Shown: positions 1 through 12,124, counted from the stretch's first letter. The stretch: 64,000 nt of DNA from Eucommia ulmoides (GCA_016647705.1 CM028328.1:10060614-10124613); one strand, 5' to 3'. Notes: generated from the sequence alone by a model not told the origin. A program made the numbers and translations.

Positions 1-1262
1 TATCCATAACTCCTCTGCTACCTCTCCCGAGTGTAAAACGAGGGATTACACGACTTCGTGTCAACGAATAAGTCCCCTTCAACGCCTAAACAACCCTAAG
101 TCGCGTGAGTTTTAAGCCAACGTCATGGGTTGCATACGTTCTAATGCTCTCCCGGGTCGTTAAAACGTCATGTTGTATTTACCCTAATCTGAATCCGGGG
201 TTACCTCTCCCGAGTGTCAAACCCCGCATTCTCGGTTTATCAATACAAGTATAATGACAAGAATAACGATAAATACAATCGGATTTAGACAATTTACTCG
301 TTAAAGTAACATAAATTTACTCAACTAAACGATTACATGATTTTGACTATACCTAAGTAACATTTAACTACTACTACAAGTTCTTAGCCATATACCATAC
401 AAAATAAGAGGGATTCAACATTCTTAGATATGAAAAAGTGATTACAAAGAATAAAACAAGAGAGAAACGATCAAATCTGGAAGTGAAATGGTTCACTGTC
501 ACTGATGATCGATCCGCAAGTTATCCTTCTTTATCCGAATGATGAACCTCCTTCTTGATCTTCAAAATATAGCTTAAGAGCTCTCTACTAGGGTTAGGGT
601 TCTTCAACAACAACTTTCAGACGTGCCAAGGGGTATTTATAGGCTTAGGGGTTCAAAAATATCTAAATAGATATTTTGATCTGTTCTGCGATTTCCGCCT
701 AAGCGGTGGAAACTTCGCTTAGGCGGTGCTTAAGTCGGTTAGAATTCCGCCTAAGCGGTAGAATCTTCGCTTAGGCGGAAGACTAACTTCTTGGCTCCTT
801 ATCTTTCTGACAAAATTCCGCCTAGGCGGTAGCTACTTTGCCTAGGCGAATTTACAGCAGTGCAGCTCTATCCAGCAGTTCAGTACTTCCAGCGTTCTGG
901 TGGATTTCCGCCTAGGCGAATTCAACACTTCAGCCATTGCAACCTTCTGATAAATTTCCGCTTAGGCGGTGGAAACTTCGCCTAGGCGGATTTCAAATCT
1001 TCAGCAATTCAACTTTCTGATGAATGTCTGCCTAAGTGGTGGAAACTTCGCCTAGGCGGATTTGCTCTGTTATTTGAAACCTCCTTTTTTTCATCTTTTT
1101 GGCTACCCCTTTCGCACCATTTTGCTCTGTTTGTCAATTGTTTACGTCTCTGCTCCTGACTAATAAAAACAACTAAAACGGTATTCAAACTTCAATAAAT
1201 TACTTGAAAACTGGCAAATTCGGTTTAGAATTAGATAGGTATTTTACGCTTATCACAGAGCC
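1..1262 (-). mobile_element. LTR-like repeat E1 (partial, runs off left edge)
   Basis: Read on the minus strand this stretch starts near TGATAAGCGTAAAATACC (about 1260). It passes through a GC-rich inverted-repeat block (690-1062), then a TATA-like TATAAATACC (about 631-645), then a leader. Its left third (1-240) matches the reverse complement of 57700-58130: both carry an 'ACCTCTCxyGAGT' motif, a 'CACGACTTC(A/G)TGTCAACG' motif and a stretch around 'CAACGTCAT'. It is therefore a diverged, inverted relative of repeat E3 (56855-58438), with its end outside the window. The order U3 palindromes, TATA, leader suggests a solo LTR or a short non-autonomous LTR element. No coding capacity is visible. 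Confidence 0.6.
690..1062. repeat. Six CCGCCTAGGCGG-type palindromic units
   Basis: Units lie near 695, 747, 817, 908, 955 and 1027. Most have the form CCGCCTAAGCG, a spacer of about 10 nt (GTGGAAACTT), then CGCTTAGGCGG, so each can fold into an 11-13 bp stem. The core CCGCCTAGGCGG is itself a 12-bp palindrome. The block lies just upstream (in minus orientation) of the TATA box of repeat E1. Confidence 0.8.
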
Positions 1263-2156
1263 TTGGGGATGTAGAGCATCCAAAGAAATACTACCAGTTT
1301 GGGTTTTATTTTTAAGCCTTGTATTCAATTTCTACGACAAATGAAGATGACATCTTCTACAAGTTATTGTCGTCTGGTCGAAGGAGTAAAGCCTACAATT
1401 ACTCTACTTGCGAGGTTCGAGTTATCCCAATCGACCTTGTGAGGTAGTATGGAGCATTCAACCAGAATATTGGGACGAGTTCCACCGACCAACCCAAAAA
1501 TCCTTTGACGTGGGCAGTACGTGGAAGGCTAGAAAATCCCTCCTGGGATAAATCTCAGTTTGGTGCACCCTGATAAACGGGACAACCCGAGCAGGGGCCA
1601 GAGATAAAGAAACCATTTGATAGTCTACAAACGACAACTCATTCTGCGAGTTTTTTATGACCGCCTACATTCTACGGTTAAGATTCTAATTCAACAATGC
1701 CCATGCATTTCAAGATTTTTTCAGTATATGGAAAAGGCAATGTGCAACTAAAGGCCATTAAAATAAAGGTACTTGTATTTTTATTTTTATTTTTTGACAA
1801 GAGAGAGGAAAACCCCTATATAAGCCAACAACCCAAAGGCCGATCAAAAGTCAAAGAAAAATGGCAAACGAACAACAAAAGAAGAAAATTGTAAGAGAAG
1901 GGAGGGAGTTCATCTTCTTCTTCATCTATTTCTTCTTTACCTTATTCTCCAAAAGCGAGGACACCAGGACATTTGAGTCAACTTTTTTATGGTTGAAGAC
2001 ATTTTCAATCGTTGATTTAGATTTTGTTGAAAAATTAAATAACAAACTATTAACAAAATGTCCTTTCATAATTAATGTATTTGAAATAACTATAGGATGT
2101 TAAATATTATGTATTGAATTTAAATTTATGTAATCTATTCTAGAATTATGACATAT
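1263..2156. other. Unassigned interval with TATA-like box
   Basis: No gene or element recognised. A good TATA-like box (CCCTATATAAGCC, about 1814-1826) lies 35-45 bases before an ATG at 1861, which opens an 80-residue plus-strand frame. That frame is rich in Phe and Lys and has no recognisable domain, so I do not call it a gene. The layout (TATA, short leader, purine-rich start) would also fit an old LTR. Confidence 0.3.
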
Positions 2157-2908
2157 TGTTGGAAAAATTCACTAATTACTTAGATTTTATTTTTCCTTTT
2201 TATGTGATTAAATCGATTTTAATACCTACAGATATCAATCAAAGTAAAAACAAATAACAAATAAAGCGGGAGATATGATTTTTACGTGAAAAACCCCAAG
2301 ACGAAAAAAAATTTACAGGAGCAAAATCAGGTCTCAACTTCCACTATCACAATATAATGGGATTACAATCATTCACACCTTGCAGAAAAAAACTCTTTGA
2401 TCACCACATAAACATCACCAAAAGCGGTAGATACAACAAGAAACACTAAATACGGGTTTAGAGAGAAATATTGAATCACCAATTAGAAGAATGTTATCAA
2501 AGATCAATATCGATGAAAATAAAGTAATTTGTGTCAAGAACAAACCCCTAAAATTTCAGCCCAATCAGAACTATCATTCTCTCTCATCTACCTTCTCTCT
2601 CTACTGCCGTGAACTAATTCTTGCTACTTTTCACTGCCTTGTTTCTTAATTTCATTGATGTGCACTGCCGTGTGAGTATTCACTAACCAAGCTACTACCT
2701 TGAATTGTTTTAATGTGCTCTCTAAAGGGTTGATGATCAATGCTACATATAAGTCTCATACACTGACGCATGGTTGAACCAAATGTAATGCCCTAATGGG
2801 CTTTTCACAATGAAGCCCATTTTGGGCCTTACTCCCTTTTTTTCTTAATAAGGCCCAAGTGACCTTTTTGGTCACATCTAACCCCACATAGGTTGGGCCT
2901 GCCTAACA
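2157..2908 (-). mobile_element. Copia-type 3' LTR
   Basis: On the plus strand the segment begins TGTTGGAAAAATTC and ends GCCTAACA, giving TG...CA termini with TGTTGG/CCTAACA-like inverted ends. It is preceded in minus orientation by a purine tract (AGAGGGGGAGATT, about 2909-2921), the usual polypurine tract of Tnt1/Tork-like copia elements. Copia coding sequence follows directly upstream (2912-4860, minus). The partner 5' LTR is not in the window, so no target duplication can be tested. Confidence 0.75.
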
Positions 2909-4860
2909 AATCTCCCCCTCTAGCTCATGTGAAAATATACAGAAGACCTGCTCTCTCTCTCTGCAACTCTCAAGTCTCTGTCCAAAAAAATACTTTTGTC
3001 ATCGTATCTGAACCATTCTTGTTTGTGTGGATCTTCTTGAATTGTAATAATTTCATATCCAACACATCACAAATCCAATGGTACCACGGACGTAAGTTGT
3101 TATCTTCAATTTTCAAATTATAAACCCATTTATTCTTCAAACTTCTCTTGCTTTTAGCATGTTGTACCAAATCATAAATACAGCTCTCATGCAAAAGATT
3201 CATCTCTTCTTGTGTTTCTTTACTCCACTCGTTTCTGTTTTCACTTGATATGGCTTCTTCATTGTTTTCTAGTTCTCCTTCATCTGTAAGCATCACATAC
3301 TTATTACACTGGTATTTTGTGGAAGTCTTTCAATCCTTGTTAGACCTTCTCAACTGAACATCAACTAGAGAAGGTAGAGGTGGCTGCTCATGCACTATTT
3401 CATCACGGACATGTGATTCACCTATAGTCTCATGGAACTGCTCTTCTAGTGAATCTATCATGAGTGCTGGAACTGGATCTATGTTGACTACATACTCGGC
3501 AGAGGATTTCAATTTTACACCTTTCTCAACATCCTCAATATATTCTTGGGCTATGGGCATGCGGAATATCACGTCCCTACTATGAATCATTTTCTTGTCC
3601 ACTGGCATGAGGAATATCACATCCCTGCTATGAATCATTTTCATGTCCACTGGATCCCACAATCTATAGCTAAATTCCTTATGCTCATAGTCCAAGAATA
3701 TACACTGCTTTGTCATGTCATCAAGTTTGGACCTCTCATCTTTCGGAATATGAACAAATGTCCGGCATCCAAATACCCTCAGATGTTTGTAGGAGATGTC
3801 TTTTTCAGACCTCACACTTTTTGAGATATCGTCATCCAAAGGAACTTATGGAAATAAATTGATCAAGTCAATTGCGGTCCTCATTGCCTCACCCCAAAAT
3901 GAGTTAGGTAATTTTGCATCTGAAAGTATACACTTGATTCGTTCACAAATAGTCATGTTCATTCTCTCGACAATTCCAATATGCTGAGGAGTCATGGTAC
4001 ACTTTTCTCAAGCCTGATGCAATATTTTCTGCAGTATTTCTCAAACGGGCCTCCGTATTCACCACCATTATCTGCACGCACACACCTGAGTTGACTTTCT
4101 ATTTCTCTTTCAATCTTGGCGTGAAAATGCTTGAACATCTCTAATACTTCATTTTTAGTTTTCAAATAATAGACAAATAGTTTTCGAGAAAAATTATTAA
4201 TAAATGTAATAAAATATGAAGCACCACCAAGTATTTTATCTTTCATGAAACAAACATTTGTATGCACCATCATCCAAATGATGACGTCTCCTAGATGTAT
4301 TAAAAATTTGAAATGCAACTCTATTTTGTTTACCAGTAAGACAATGCGTGCAAATTTTAAGATATGTACATTTTATACCTGTCAGGAGTTGTTTCTCGGC
4401 AAGTATGTAAAGGTCTTTTGACTTAGGTGACCAAGTCATCGATGTCATAACTCCATAGCAGAATCTTCAACTGCATTGACCTCTCATTTAGTCAATCTTG
4501 CTTGCATCACATACAAGCTACTTAGTTTATTGTTTCTAACCAACATAAAAAAACCACTGGTGAGTTTCTATTTTCCTTCATCGAAATGACTACTGTAACT
4601 TTCTTCGTCAAGCTTTCTGGCGGAGATTAAATTAAGCCGAATATTTGGAAGATGTTTGACATCTTTAAGTACCAATTTACAACCGATATCAATTTCTAAA
4701 TAATTGTCTCTCATGCCAATGATCTTGGATGCATTGTCATTCTCCAGCTTTACATAGACAAAGTTACCACTAGTGTAAGACAAGAAGAAATCACCACGCG
4801 AAGTAACATGAAATGATGCACTCAAATCAATCACCCAATTGTTATTCTGACATGTGAACG
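2909..4860 (-). pseudogene. Decayed copia gag-pol polyprotein
   Basis: Minus-strand fragments follow copia order. The aspartic-protease region is at about 4858-4568 (WVIDLSASFHVT, where an active DSGA would be expected). Next comes the gag-pre-integrase and integrase core (4448-3990, with the catalytic-type CVRADNGGEY), the integrase C-terminal region (3840-3330, starting HLRVFGCRTFVHIP), and the first part of the reverse transcriptase (3296-3140, KNKWVYNLK). The text then jumps directly to the last residues of RNase H (about 3080-2990, KKIHTNKNGSDTMTK). The RT catalytic YVDD block and most of RNase H are therefore deleted. Stops and frameshifts break every domain. It is a dead element sharing the 2157-2908 LTR. 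Confidence 0.8.
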
Positions 4861-4939
4861 ACCTTTTTTAAACAGTCATGTTGTAATTTAGTGTTTTTTT
4901 TAAAAGCAATGTTAGTGTTGAGTCATTGACAAGTGGCAA

Positions 4940-5300
4940 GTGGACATATATACCATTGTGTTTATAAATGGAGAAACTCTAATCCTTCTTTACATTTTTA
5001 GTCACCCCCGCCCCTTTTTTTCTCTCTCTCTCTCTCTCTCTCACTCAGCCGCAAGCCCTACCATCACCACCGCCATAGTTGGTCCACCGCAAACTAGTCA
5101 CAGCTGTGGAATTCTAGATTGGAACTGCCAAAGTCGGTCCGTCGCCCTCTCTCTCTCCCTCGCTCTCTCTCTCTCTCAGATCTGAAATTTTTAGATTTGG
5201 TCTGCCGTTGTGGAATTTGCCCCCATCATCACCACCGCCGAAGTCGGTCCACTGCCCTCTCTCTCTCTCTTTCTCTCAGATCTAGAATTTCCAGAACTGA
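4940..5300 (+). repeat. CT microsatellites and duplicated CT-rich block
   Basis: Pure CT tracts lie at about 5020-5043, 5150-5180 and 5255-5278. The segment around 5060-5180 is repeated at about 5220-5285: both copies run CATCACCACCGCC, a GTCGGTCC-like motif, CCCTCTCTCTC, then CTCAGATCT. A TATA-like TTTATAAATGG (about 4959-4969) precedes the CT-rich stretch, an arrangement typical of plant promoters and leaders, but no convincing coding exon follows. Confidence 0.6.
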
Positions 5301-5399
5301 AAAGACACGTTCACTACTGCTTCGTCGTTTGTCACTGTCGTTCGTTGTTCGCCGTTGCCTTTTGATGTTTGCCACTGCCGTTCGTCGTGAGTTTTATTT

Positions 5400-5960
5400 T
5401 TTGTGAATGTTCATACCGGTGTGTGTTTTGGTGAATGTTCGCATCGGTTTGATTGTGTTGATCTTAGGGTTTTTTTCAATGTTTTTTATTTTTTATTTTT
5501 TTTATGAATGTTCGCATCAGGTCAAATCTGTTTATTATTGTTCATTTATTGTAAATGTTCTTTTGTTGATTTTATTTGTTGTTTGTGAATACTCATATCG
5601 ATTTATTTATTTGTGAATCTTTATTGTAATTTGGTGAACGTTCATACCGATTTTATTTTTGGTGAATGTTCATTGTGATTGGTGAACATTCATACCAGTT
5701 TGTTTTTGTTGGTCTTAGGGTTTTCTTTCAATATTTTGATTTGTTGTTTTTGGTTGTTTTTACTTTTAATTTTTCAATTTTTTTTTATATTTTTCTCTTA
5801 ATATTCACAACTATTAGTAATGTGAATGTTCATAAGCAAAAGAATGTAAATATTATTTTTATATTTTTTGTGAACATAATAAAAGAACGTAAAATAGAAG
5901 AACGTATAAAAATAACAAAGAACGTAATTGTTCACATAAAAATTGTGAACATTCACAACA
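5400..5960 (+). repeat. Degenerate GTGAATGTTCATACCG repeats
   Basis: Motifs of the type GTGAATGTTCATACCG or GTGAATGTTCGCATCGG recur about ten times in T-rich sequence. A longer unit containing 'TTGATCTTAGGGTTTTTTTCAA' in two slightly different forms is seen near 5457 and 5708. Long frames across this block are by-products of low stop density in T-rich DNA. Confidence 0.5.
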
Positions 5961-6630
5961 GCATAATCAGCCTGTTAGCATGCATTAAAATATTTAAAAA
6001 TAGCAAAATAAAAATATGAACAATCGTACCTTGCTATATTTTATAAAATGACATTTTATATAAATTATAGATCAAAGATGGTGAAAAAACATAAGACTAT
6101 TTTCTAAAAAATTCATGAAAACTAAAAAATATATTATAATATTTGGGGGTCAAATTTATGATTCCTATATTTTTGAGGAATAAATAACAAAATTTCCTAT
6201 ATTAAAAGCGATCTTTGAAATCCTCATTTTTCCATTTTTAACACATGGTGTTTTGGTTTCTTTTGGACTACAAGTCAATCAGCTTATTTATACGTTTCTG
6301 TGAACCCTCTATCTATTTGAGTTATATTTGATTGTTCTCTTTTCAAACCAAAAAACAAAAAAAATAAAATTGTAGACTTAATTATATAATGCATTCCAAA
6401 GTAAGTATTTAAATAACAACAATCATTCCAACCTCATATTTAATTTTTTTTATTATCAAACACAAGAATGACAATACACTTCATATAATGACCCTATCCC
6501 ACACTTACCAGCCATGACTACATAAATTTTTTTGACATTATTTGGAACACTATCCAAAACAACCTTTTTTTTTTTTTTTTTCACAAATGAATCAAAATGA
6601 AAAAGGGAATATCCACATATTGCAAAGCCC
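5961..6630. other. AT-rich intergenic and 3' flank
   Basis: No gene seen. A poly-T run (about 6566-6582) lies just downstream of the stop codon of the 6631-9299 gene, in its 3' flank. Confidence 0.5.
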
Positions 6631-8778
6631 TCAAAATTGTTCTCTTCTCCTCCTACATCCACTACAGAAAATCCCAGCCTCCTCTTCTTTCTCCTTTAAG
6701 AAGGACAAGAAGATAAGGAATGAAAACAGATAAAATCCGCCGGAAAAGTTTTCACCGCCTCCACCTCCACCACCGCCTCCTCCATTGAAAGGCGGAAATC
6801 CAATCCCACCGTCATCGAGTTTCGGTACTTTTGTTTCACCTGGAATTCAACAAAATCATCTATTAAATTAGTTACCATTTGATAATGTTCTCTTTAAGTA
6901 TGTTTTTTTTAAATAATAATTTAACAAAAAAATAATTTTAATTAAAAACAAATGAAAAAAATCAAAAGTTTGTTTGTGCCTTTGTGGTATAGAGATGATA
7001 TTTTAATATTATCTATATAAATAATCTTTTAATTCATAAAGAAAATCATAGATGGTCGAAAAAAAGAGTGAAGATATTTTAGTCCATCGATCTGTTATTG
7101 TATATAAATCGAAACAAAAAGCCAACTCTTGCTGCTTTTCGAAAAAAATACTTAGAATCAAGCATTACTTTTGTTATTTTTAAGAATTTTTTATGTGCAG
7201 GATAAATGTTACTTTTAAAATTAAATACTCTTTTCCTTCTAAACAAAAAAAAAAAAAAAATGTTACTAAATTGTCTCTAATTTAAAATATCATAAGATTT
7301 AATAATAAAAAAAAAAAAAAAAATTAAAAAAAGGGAGTTTTGATTATTAATTACCCCTTGCCCTTGTTGGAGTTCTCGTTGTTGTTCCCGGTTTTTTAGT
7401 CTCCGACTTGGTTTGCACAGCCGCACAAGTTGCACTCTGTAAAAAATAAATAACTCATCAGATCAATCAGTGAACAATGTGTTCTTTTTCTTATATACTT
7501 AACAATTACAGCATGTTTGGTTACAGGTAATGGAAGAAAAAACAATCTGACAAAATGGAATTAAAATTTGAATGGACGTCTCTTTCAAAATTTGATTTCA
7601 TTCCATTGAAATACGATTCCATTACTTTCAACTAAACATTATTGTCAAGAGTATTTCCGACAACAGAAAATACTACTTTTATTCTAGAGGTACATTTTAT
7701 TGTCTCATATACATGTAAAATAGAGTGTGTGTGTGTGTATCTTGTTAGGTAGTATTAATCCGATATATTCTATGCATCAGCGACCAAACACAAACATGCA
7801 CAAAGCAGGACAGATAAATTAACATTTATAACCAAATAAACATTGCCCATATAGTAGTAGTCCTCTTAGATTAGTTGTTAGTACGAATAAGATCAAACCC
7901 AAACCGGAATAGCTATTTAAAATTCCCTAAAATGGTTCTTTGGTTCGTGAGTAGTGTTTTAGCTGAGAAATTGATACTAGAATAGATGAGCTATTAATAT
8001 TTTCATTTTAATTTCAAATACCTTCTTGAAACACACCCTAATTCTTGACATCGGCGTGGAATAAAGAGCTCTAATAAACTCAATTACTCAAATTAATTAA
8101 CTTTTTTGATTATTTTCATGTTTTCAATTAAAAGAAAGAAAAGAAAAAGAAAATAGAGTGGAGAATTAATGAAGAGGGCCTTACAGAAGCTGCTGCACAG
8201 ATTGAAGAAGCAGGATGCTTTCTAATAGAACTCATTGTGGGCCTTAATCTATCCAAACTTTGACATTGAACATTGAGCTTAAACCTCGTACTATCCAATG
8301 GTTGAGATTTGTCACGAATATTCACCCGATTAGATGTGGCGCTGAGCTTATCTTTAGCATTACAAGCTTTTGATCGGAACCCATTTTTCACTGTAGAAAT
8401 CACGATATATATATATATATCCACAAAAGTTTACACATTTGGACTGGCATAATTGAAACGAATTTACAGAATCAAAAAAAAAAAAAACACAAAATTTTCA
8501 AAAAAATTATATATAATTAATTAATTTATATATATATATATATATATACACACACTTTTTTCAGTTTAATAAGCAAATTTCTTCAGAACTCAAATCAAAA
8601 CAGACCCTTGAGGCTTGTTCCGTTTTCAATTACAAACAATTATCTGTTCTTCAGTTCTAACAAAACCGTTCAACCTGATCAAACAAATTTCCTCTCTAAA
8701 AAACACCATATTCAGAAGCCTTACTTTCTAAACTCATGGAACCCGTATTTCCATATTCTAAATATTATCTATGAAGTA

Positions 8779-8838
<60 letters not shown>

Positions 8839-9299
8839 GCCATCATGTTCTTCGGACAAGCAGGAGGATTTTTCTGTAAGTCTTTTCTTAATGGCTTGCG
8901 AAGGATCGAAACATCTTCGCAAAATTCAGAAATATAATTAAGACTTTCTAAAAATCGTTGTAATTGTTTTTGTCTCTTATTTCATCAGAAAATTTATCTG
9001 CAAATTCAATAGATCTTTCTAGTGGAGTTATTCTGACATCTTGGATGTAATGTCCAAGGAACCTTATTTTTTTTTAAATAATTTTATTTTTGTCGAAGAT
9101 ACAGCCAGGATATTTTGTTTGATAACATTTAGGAAAATAATAAGGTGTTTATATGTGTGTGTGTGTGTGTGTGTGATTTCATTAACCATTTTTTGGCAAC
9201 TGACCAAAGAAGAAAGATAAGAGAAACGATGAAATTTGAATACATACCTAGTGGTAGCTGAACTGGGATGTCGATCCTACTTGCAGCCATTGTAGCCAT
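6631..9299 (-). CDS. Chloroplast-targeted Gly-rich membrane protein, YELLOW LEAF 1-like (4 exons)
   Basis: Exons run 9299-9248, 8390-8185, 7436-7355 and 6839-6631. All junctions are GT-AG and phases match, giving 549 nt and 182 residues. The start MATMAASRIDI begins a Ser/Arg/Lys-rich, acid-poor N-terminus of about 85 residues that looks like a chloroplast transit peptide. A Thr-rich linker and the conserved-looking block ETKVPKLDDGGIGFPPFNG (115-133) follow. Then come ten consecutive glycines (133-142), one short hydrophobic segment (about 149-161, FYLFSFLIFLSFL) and a charged tail KEKEEE. This architecture is what I recall for the plant YELLOW LEAF 1 family, thought to act in plastid ATP synthase biogenesis; the family name is inference from that pattern. 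Large AT-rich introns hide the gene from simple ORF scans. The first splice donor is GTATGT. Confidence 0.75.
8517..8548. repeat. (TA)n(CA)n microsatellite in intron 1
   Basis: Alternating TA followed by CACACAC, within intron 1 of the YL1-like gene. Confidence 0.8.
8781..8838. repeat. Compound (CT)n(AT)n microsatellite in intron 1
   Basis: About 16 CT dinucleotides are followed directly by about 12 TA dinucleotides, a compound repeat likely to be length-variable. Confidence 0.85.
9150..9175. repeat. (GT)n microsatellite in intron 1
   Basis: An uninterrupted run of GT dinucleotides, about 70 bases inside the intron from the first splice donor of the YL1-like gene. Confidence 0.85.
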
Positions 9300-10207
9300 A
9301 TGAATACAAGGCAAGATTATCTGAAAACCAAGATCAACAGGGATTAATAAAGTAAAAAGAAAAGGAATAAAAGAATTTTTTTTATATGTATGGAGTAATA
9401 AATATTAAATAAAGATCCCAACTAACATACAAAGAATGGAATCAAACTTGGAGTGATAGAAGAACTATTTTAGACCAATCTCTCCTATGAGTGGGTAAAT
9501 CTCTTGGTTTGGTTTTCATTTTTTTTTTTCTTTTTTTGTTTTCGTAAACAAAGGTTGTTGATCTTAAGATTTTGATGGACAATTAAATGTTGATATTTTT
9601 TGTAGAACTAATGGATTTATTGAGTGTTTCAGTTTATAAGTTCCAGTGAAGATATTATTATGAAGAAAATAAATGCGGAAGAGACTAACAAAGATGATGC
9701 ACATTAAGAGACCGGAGAAATTGAAGAACCTAGGGAAAACAACTCAAGTTAAATTTTTACTATTAATGTATCCCAATTAGGATTACACACAACACAAAAT
9801 ATTTTTACAATTATGTGTGTTTTTTATAGAATCCAAATTAATTAACAAATTTACTCCTATGTGTAATTGAAGAAAGATAATTGATTAAAATTAAATTTAA
9901 AGATTTAGTGGAGCTAACCGAGAAAAAAAATCGGTTAAAGGGGCGAAAACATCGAATATATTGAATGAAAATGAATTAAGGAGAGGTGTTCCAGCAATGG
10001 TCCGGTTGACAGGTAAGTCGAATTTTGAGTTTAATTATTGTTATTTTGGTGGAGAATATTTTGGGCTAAAGATATGGGAGAGATTTGAGGGATTTTATTT
10101 TTTGCCTTACTATTTAGTCCATATACTTAAATATAATTTTTTCTATACTTCCACTGATTAAAATCAAATTATTTTGGGGACTAAATTGACAATTTTAGAA
10201 GTTAAAT
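9300..10207. promoter_or_regulatory. Upstream region of YL1-like gene
   Basis: AT-rich. Read on the minus strand, a pyrimidine tract ending TTTTCAG (about 9321-9327) lies some 22 bases before the ATG and could be the acceptor of a 5'-UTR intron. No clear TATA box chosen. A 66-residue plus-strand frame at 9961-10161 has no recognisable features and is not called. Confidence 0.3.
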
Positions 10208-11570
10208 TGTTGGTTAAATATAGTCATTATAAATCTATATGATATATGAAGTCCATATGTGTCATTTATTGACATAACATTTGAAAACTAGCCGTTGGAG
10301 GTCTAGTTTGAGGGCTATTAAAAGAGACATGCGGATTTCACATAACAATACACACAATATCAAGAACTATTAAGTTCCTAAACTTTTCTAAGAGTCTTCA
10401 TTCTGATATTATTTTGAGAGATCAATTGTGAGATCGATTATTGAGAAGTTCTTGAATTAAAGCGCCATTTGAGTTAGCGTCACCGATCTAAGCTGTCTTG
10501 CGATACTACGTGCAATCTGTTTGGTGTTTTTCTGGTGAGATCATTCCAAACTTATTCTTTAATTGAATATTTGATTATTATTACTTGCTTGGTGAATTGA
10601 TCTTTTTGAGAAATCGTTTTTGAACTTTAAAAGTATTAAAATCTTTTAAAACGATTTGTGTGTTAATCTGATTACGTGCTTAATTGTGCTATCCACATTC
10701 TTTATTATAATCAGATTTTGTTTCCTCACTTTATTTCTATCACTAGTATCGAGACATTAATTGAGTTCTAATTAATTTGAGGGGGTAGAAACTCTGAGTG
10801 AGAAAAAGCTTATCAATTTTATAATTGGTGAGCTATGTGCGGATTAGGTACTATTGGGAGAATCTAATCAGGGGTAGCTGAGTTTCAATCTCTTCTAGTA
10901 TAGAGATTGAGATTTTGATCTTTACCTAAGTACAAAAAGGTTAGGTTACTTTTTTTCTCTTGAAAAGAGCTTAGGTGTAATTCTTCCTGATTAGGATCAA
11001 TTGTGAGTGAATTGTAAAGGTTTCATCCTTACCTAGAAAAATGATACTTGAAGTGATTGTGAGGTTTAATTCTTGAGCCTAAGGTATAAAAAGAATTAGG
11101 TCGTGATTCTCCCTGTAATAGAATTAGGTTAATCCTTAGCCTGTGAAAAGATTAGGTTAGTCTTGAGCCTGGAAAAAAAATAATATTATTCCTGAGCCTG
11201 TGAAAAGGGATTGTAAAGGTTAATTATGAGCCTGCAAAAAAAATCATTGTGAGGATTTGGTTCCTATCTGTAAAGGAATTTTGAGTTTAGTGGGTGCAAA
11301 TCTCCGTGGGGCTCGGAGGACTAGATTAGCCAAGAGTAGCTTGGTGAACCAGGATATATCGTGATGTTCTGCTTTGTTTCTTTATATTATGTTGTTTGGG
11401 TGTGCACCCAGTTGATAACATATATTCGCTGTTATAAAAAATAATAATTAATTTTAAGATAAAATTAATTGTTAAAAATTAATTGTTTGAATTTTGAAGT
11501 GTTATTATCTGATAATTTTTAATACTACCCAATTCACCTCCCCTCTCTTGGATAGTTCACTGGGCCAACA
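10208..11570 (+). mobile_element. SIRE-like copia LTR
   Basis: It begins TGTTGGTTAAATATAG and ends GGGCCAACA, so the termini are perfect TGTTGG/CCAACA inverted repeats. Near the end is the phrase AATTCACCTCCCCTCTCTTGG, which resembles the end of SIRE/Maximus-type copia LTRs. A TATTAAAAG box lies near 10316. The bases after the end (AAGGTATATGAAG) loosely resemble an initiator-Met primer site and do not repeat the left flank TAAAT, so this may be a 5' LTR with a decayed internal region. Between 11070 and 11245 a GAGCCTGTGAAAAG motif recurs about five times. Confidence 0.6.
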
Positions 11571-12120
11571 AAGGTATATGAAGACTTGGGACAAGAATAT
11601 TATAATTGATTTGAACGCATTAAACATGACTGAGGGGCTGATGCTTGATCGATCACCATGACGTAAACGGATTCATGATTCATCTAGTCGGCCCTTAAGG
11701 ACAAAGGTTTAGTTGTTTTTTGTAAACAAAACAACATTTGGTCATAACTAGTGATGCCCAGTGGCTAAAGCCACTCATAAATTTAAATGGAAGGGAGATA
11801 AAGTCTATTAGACGTTTAAGGTGGGTAGGATAATGGGTTTAGATGGAAGGGAAATGGATAGTAAGAAACATGTAAAGAGAGTGACAAAGAGAAGTTAGAG
11901 GTAAGTGGAATGAGAAGTTAGCATAAATTTTAGAGGGTGTAATGTGTGAGATGTAATATTTTCTAACACAAAATTAAGTTCAATCTCAAATCATCTTTTA
12001 AAATTAAATCCAGATCATTAATATATCTTTGCAATTTTACAAGACAGCCTAAAAAAATGTAAAAAAATTATAATAACCTTAAATTCACAAACCAAAAAAA
12101 AAATCAAACTAATTTCAAAT
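11571..12120. other. Intergenic, nothing recognised
   Basis: AT-rich, with purine-rich stretches around 11780-11930. No frame or element recognised. Confidence 0.4.
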
Positions 12121-12124
12121 GGTG

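Noticed and set aside
1861..2103. 80-residue ORF after a TATA-like box as a gene
   Set aside because: Phe/Lys-rich, no similarity I can recognise, no splice continuation; could be the leader of an old LTR.
4940..5406. Ser/Leu-rich ORFs over CT tracts
   Set aside because: Translation of microsatellite DNA in overlapping frames.
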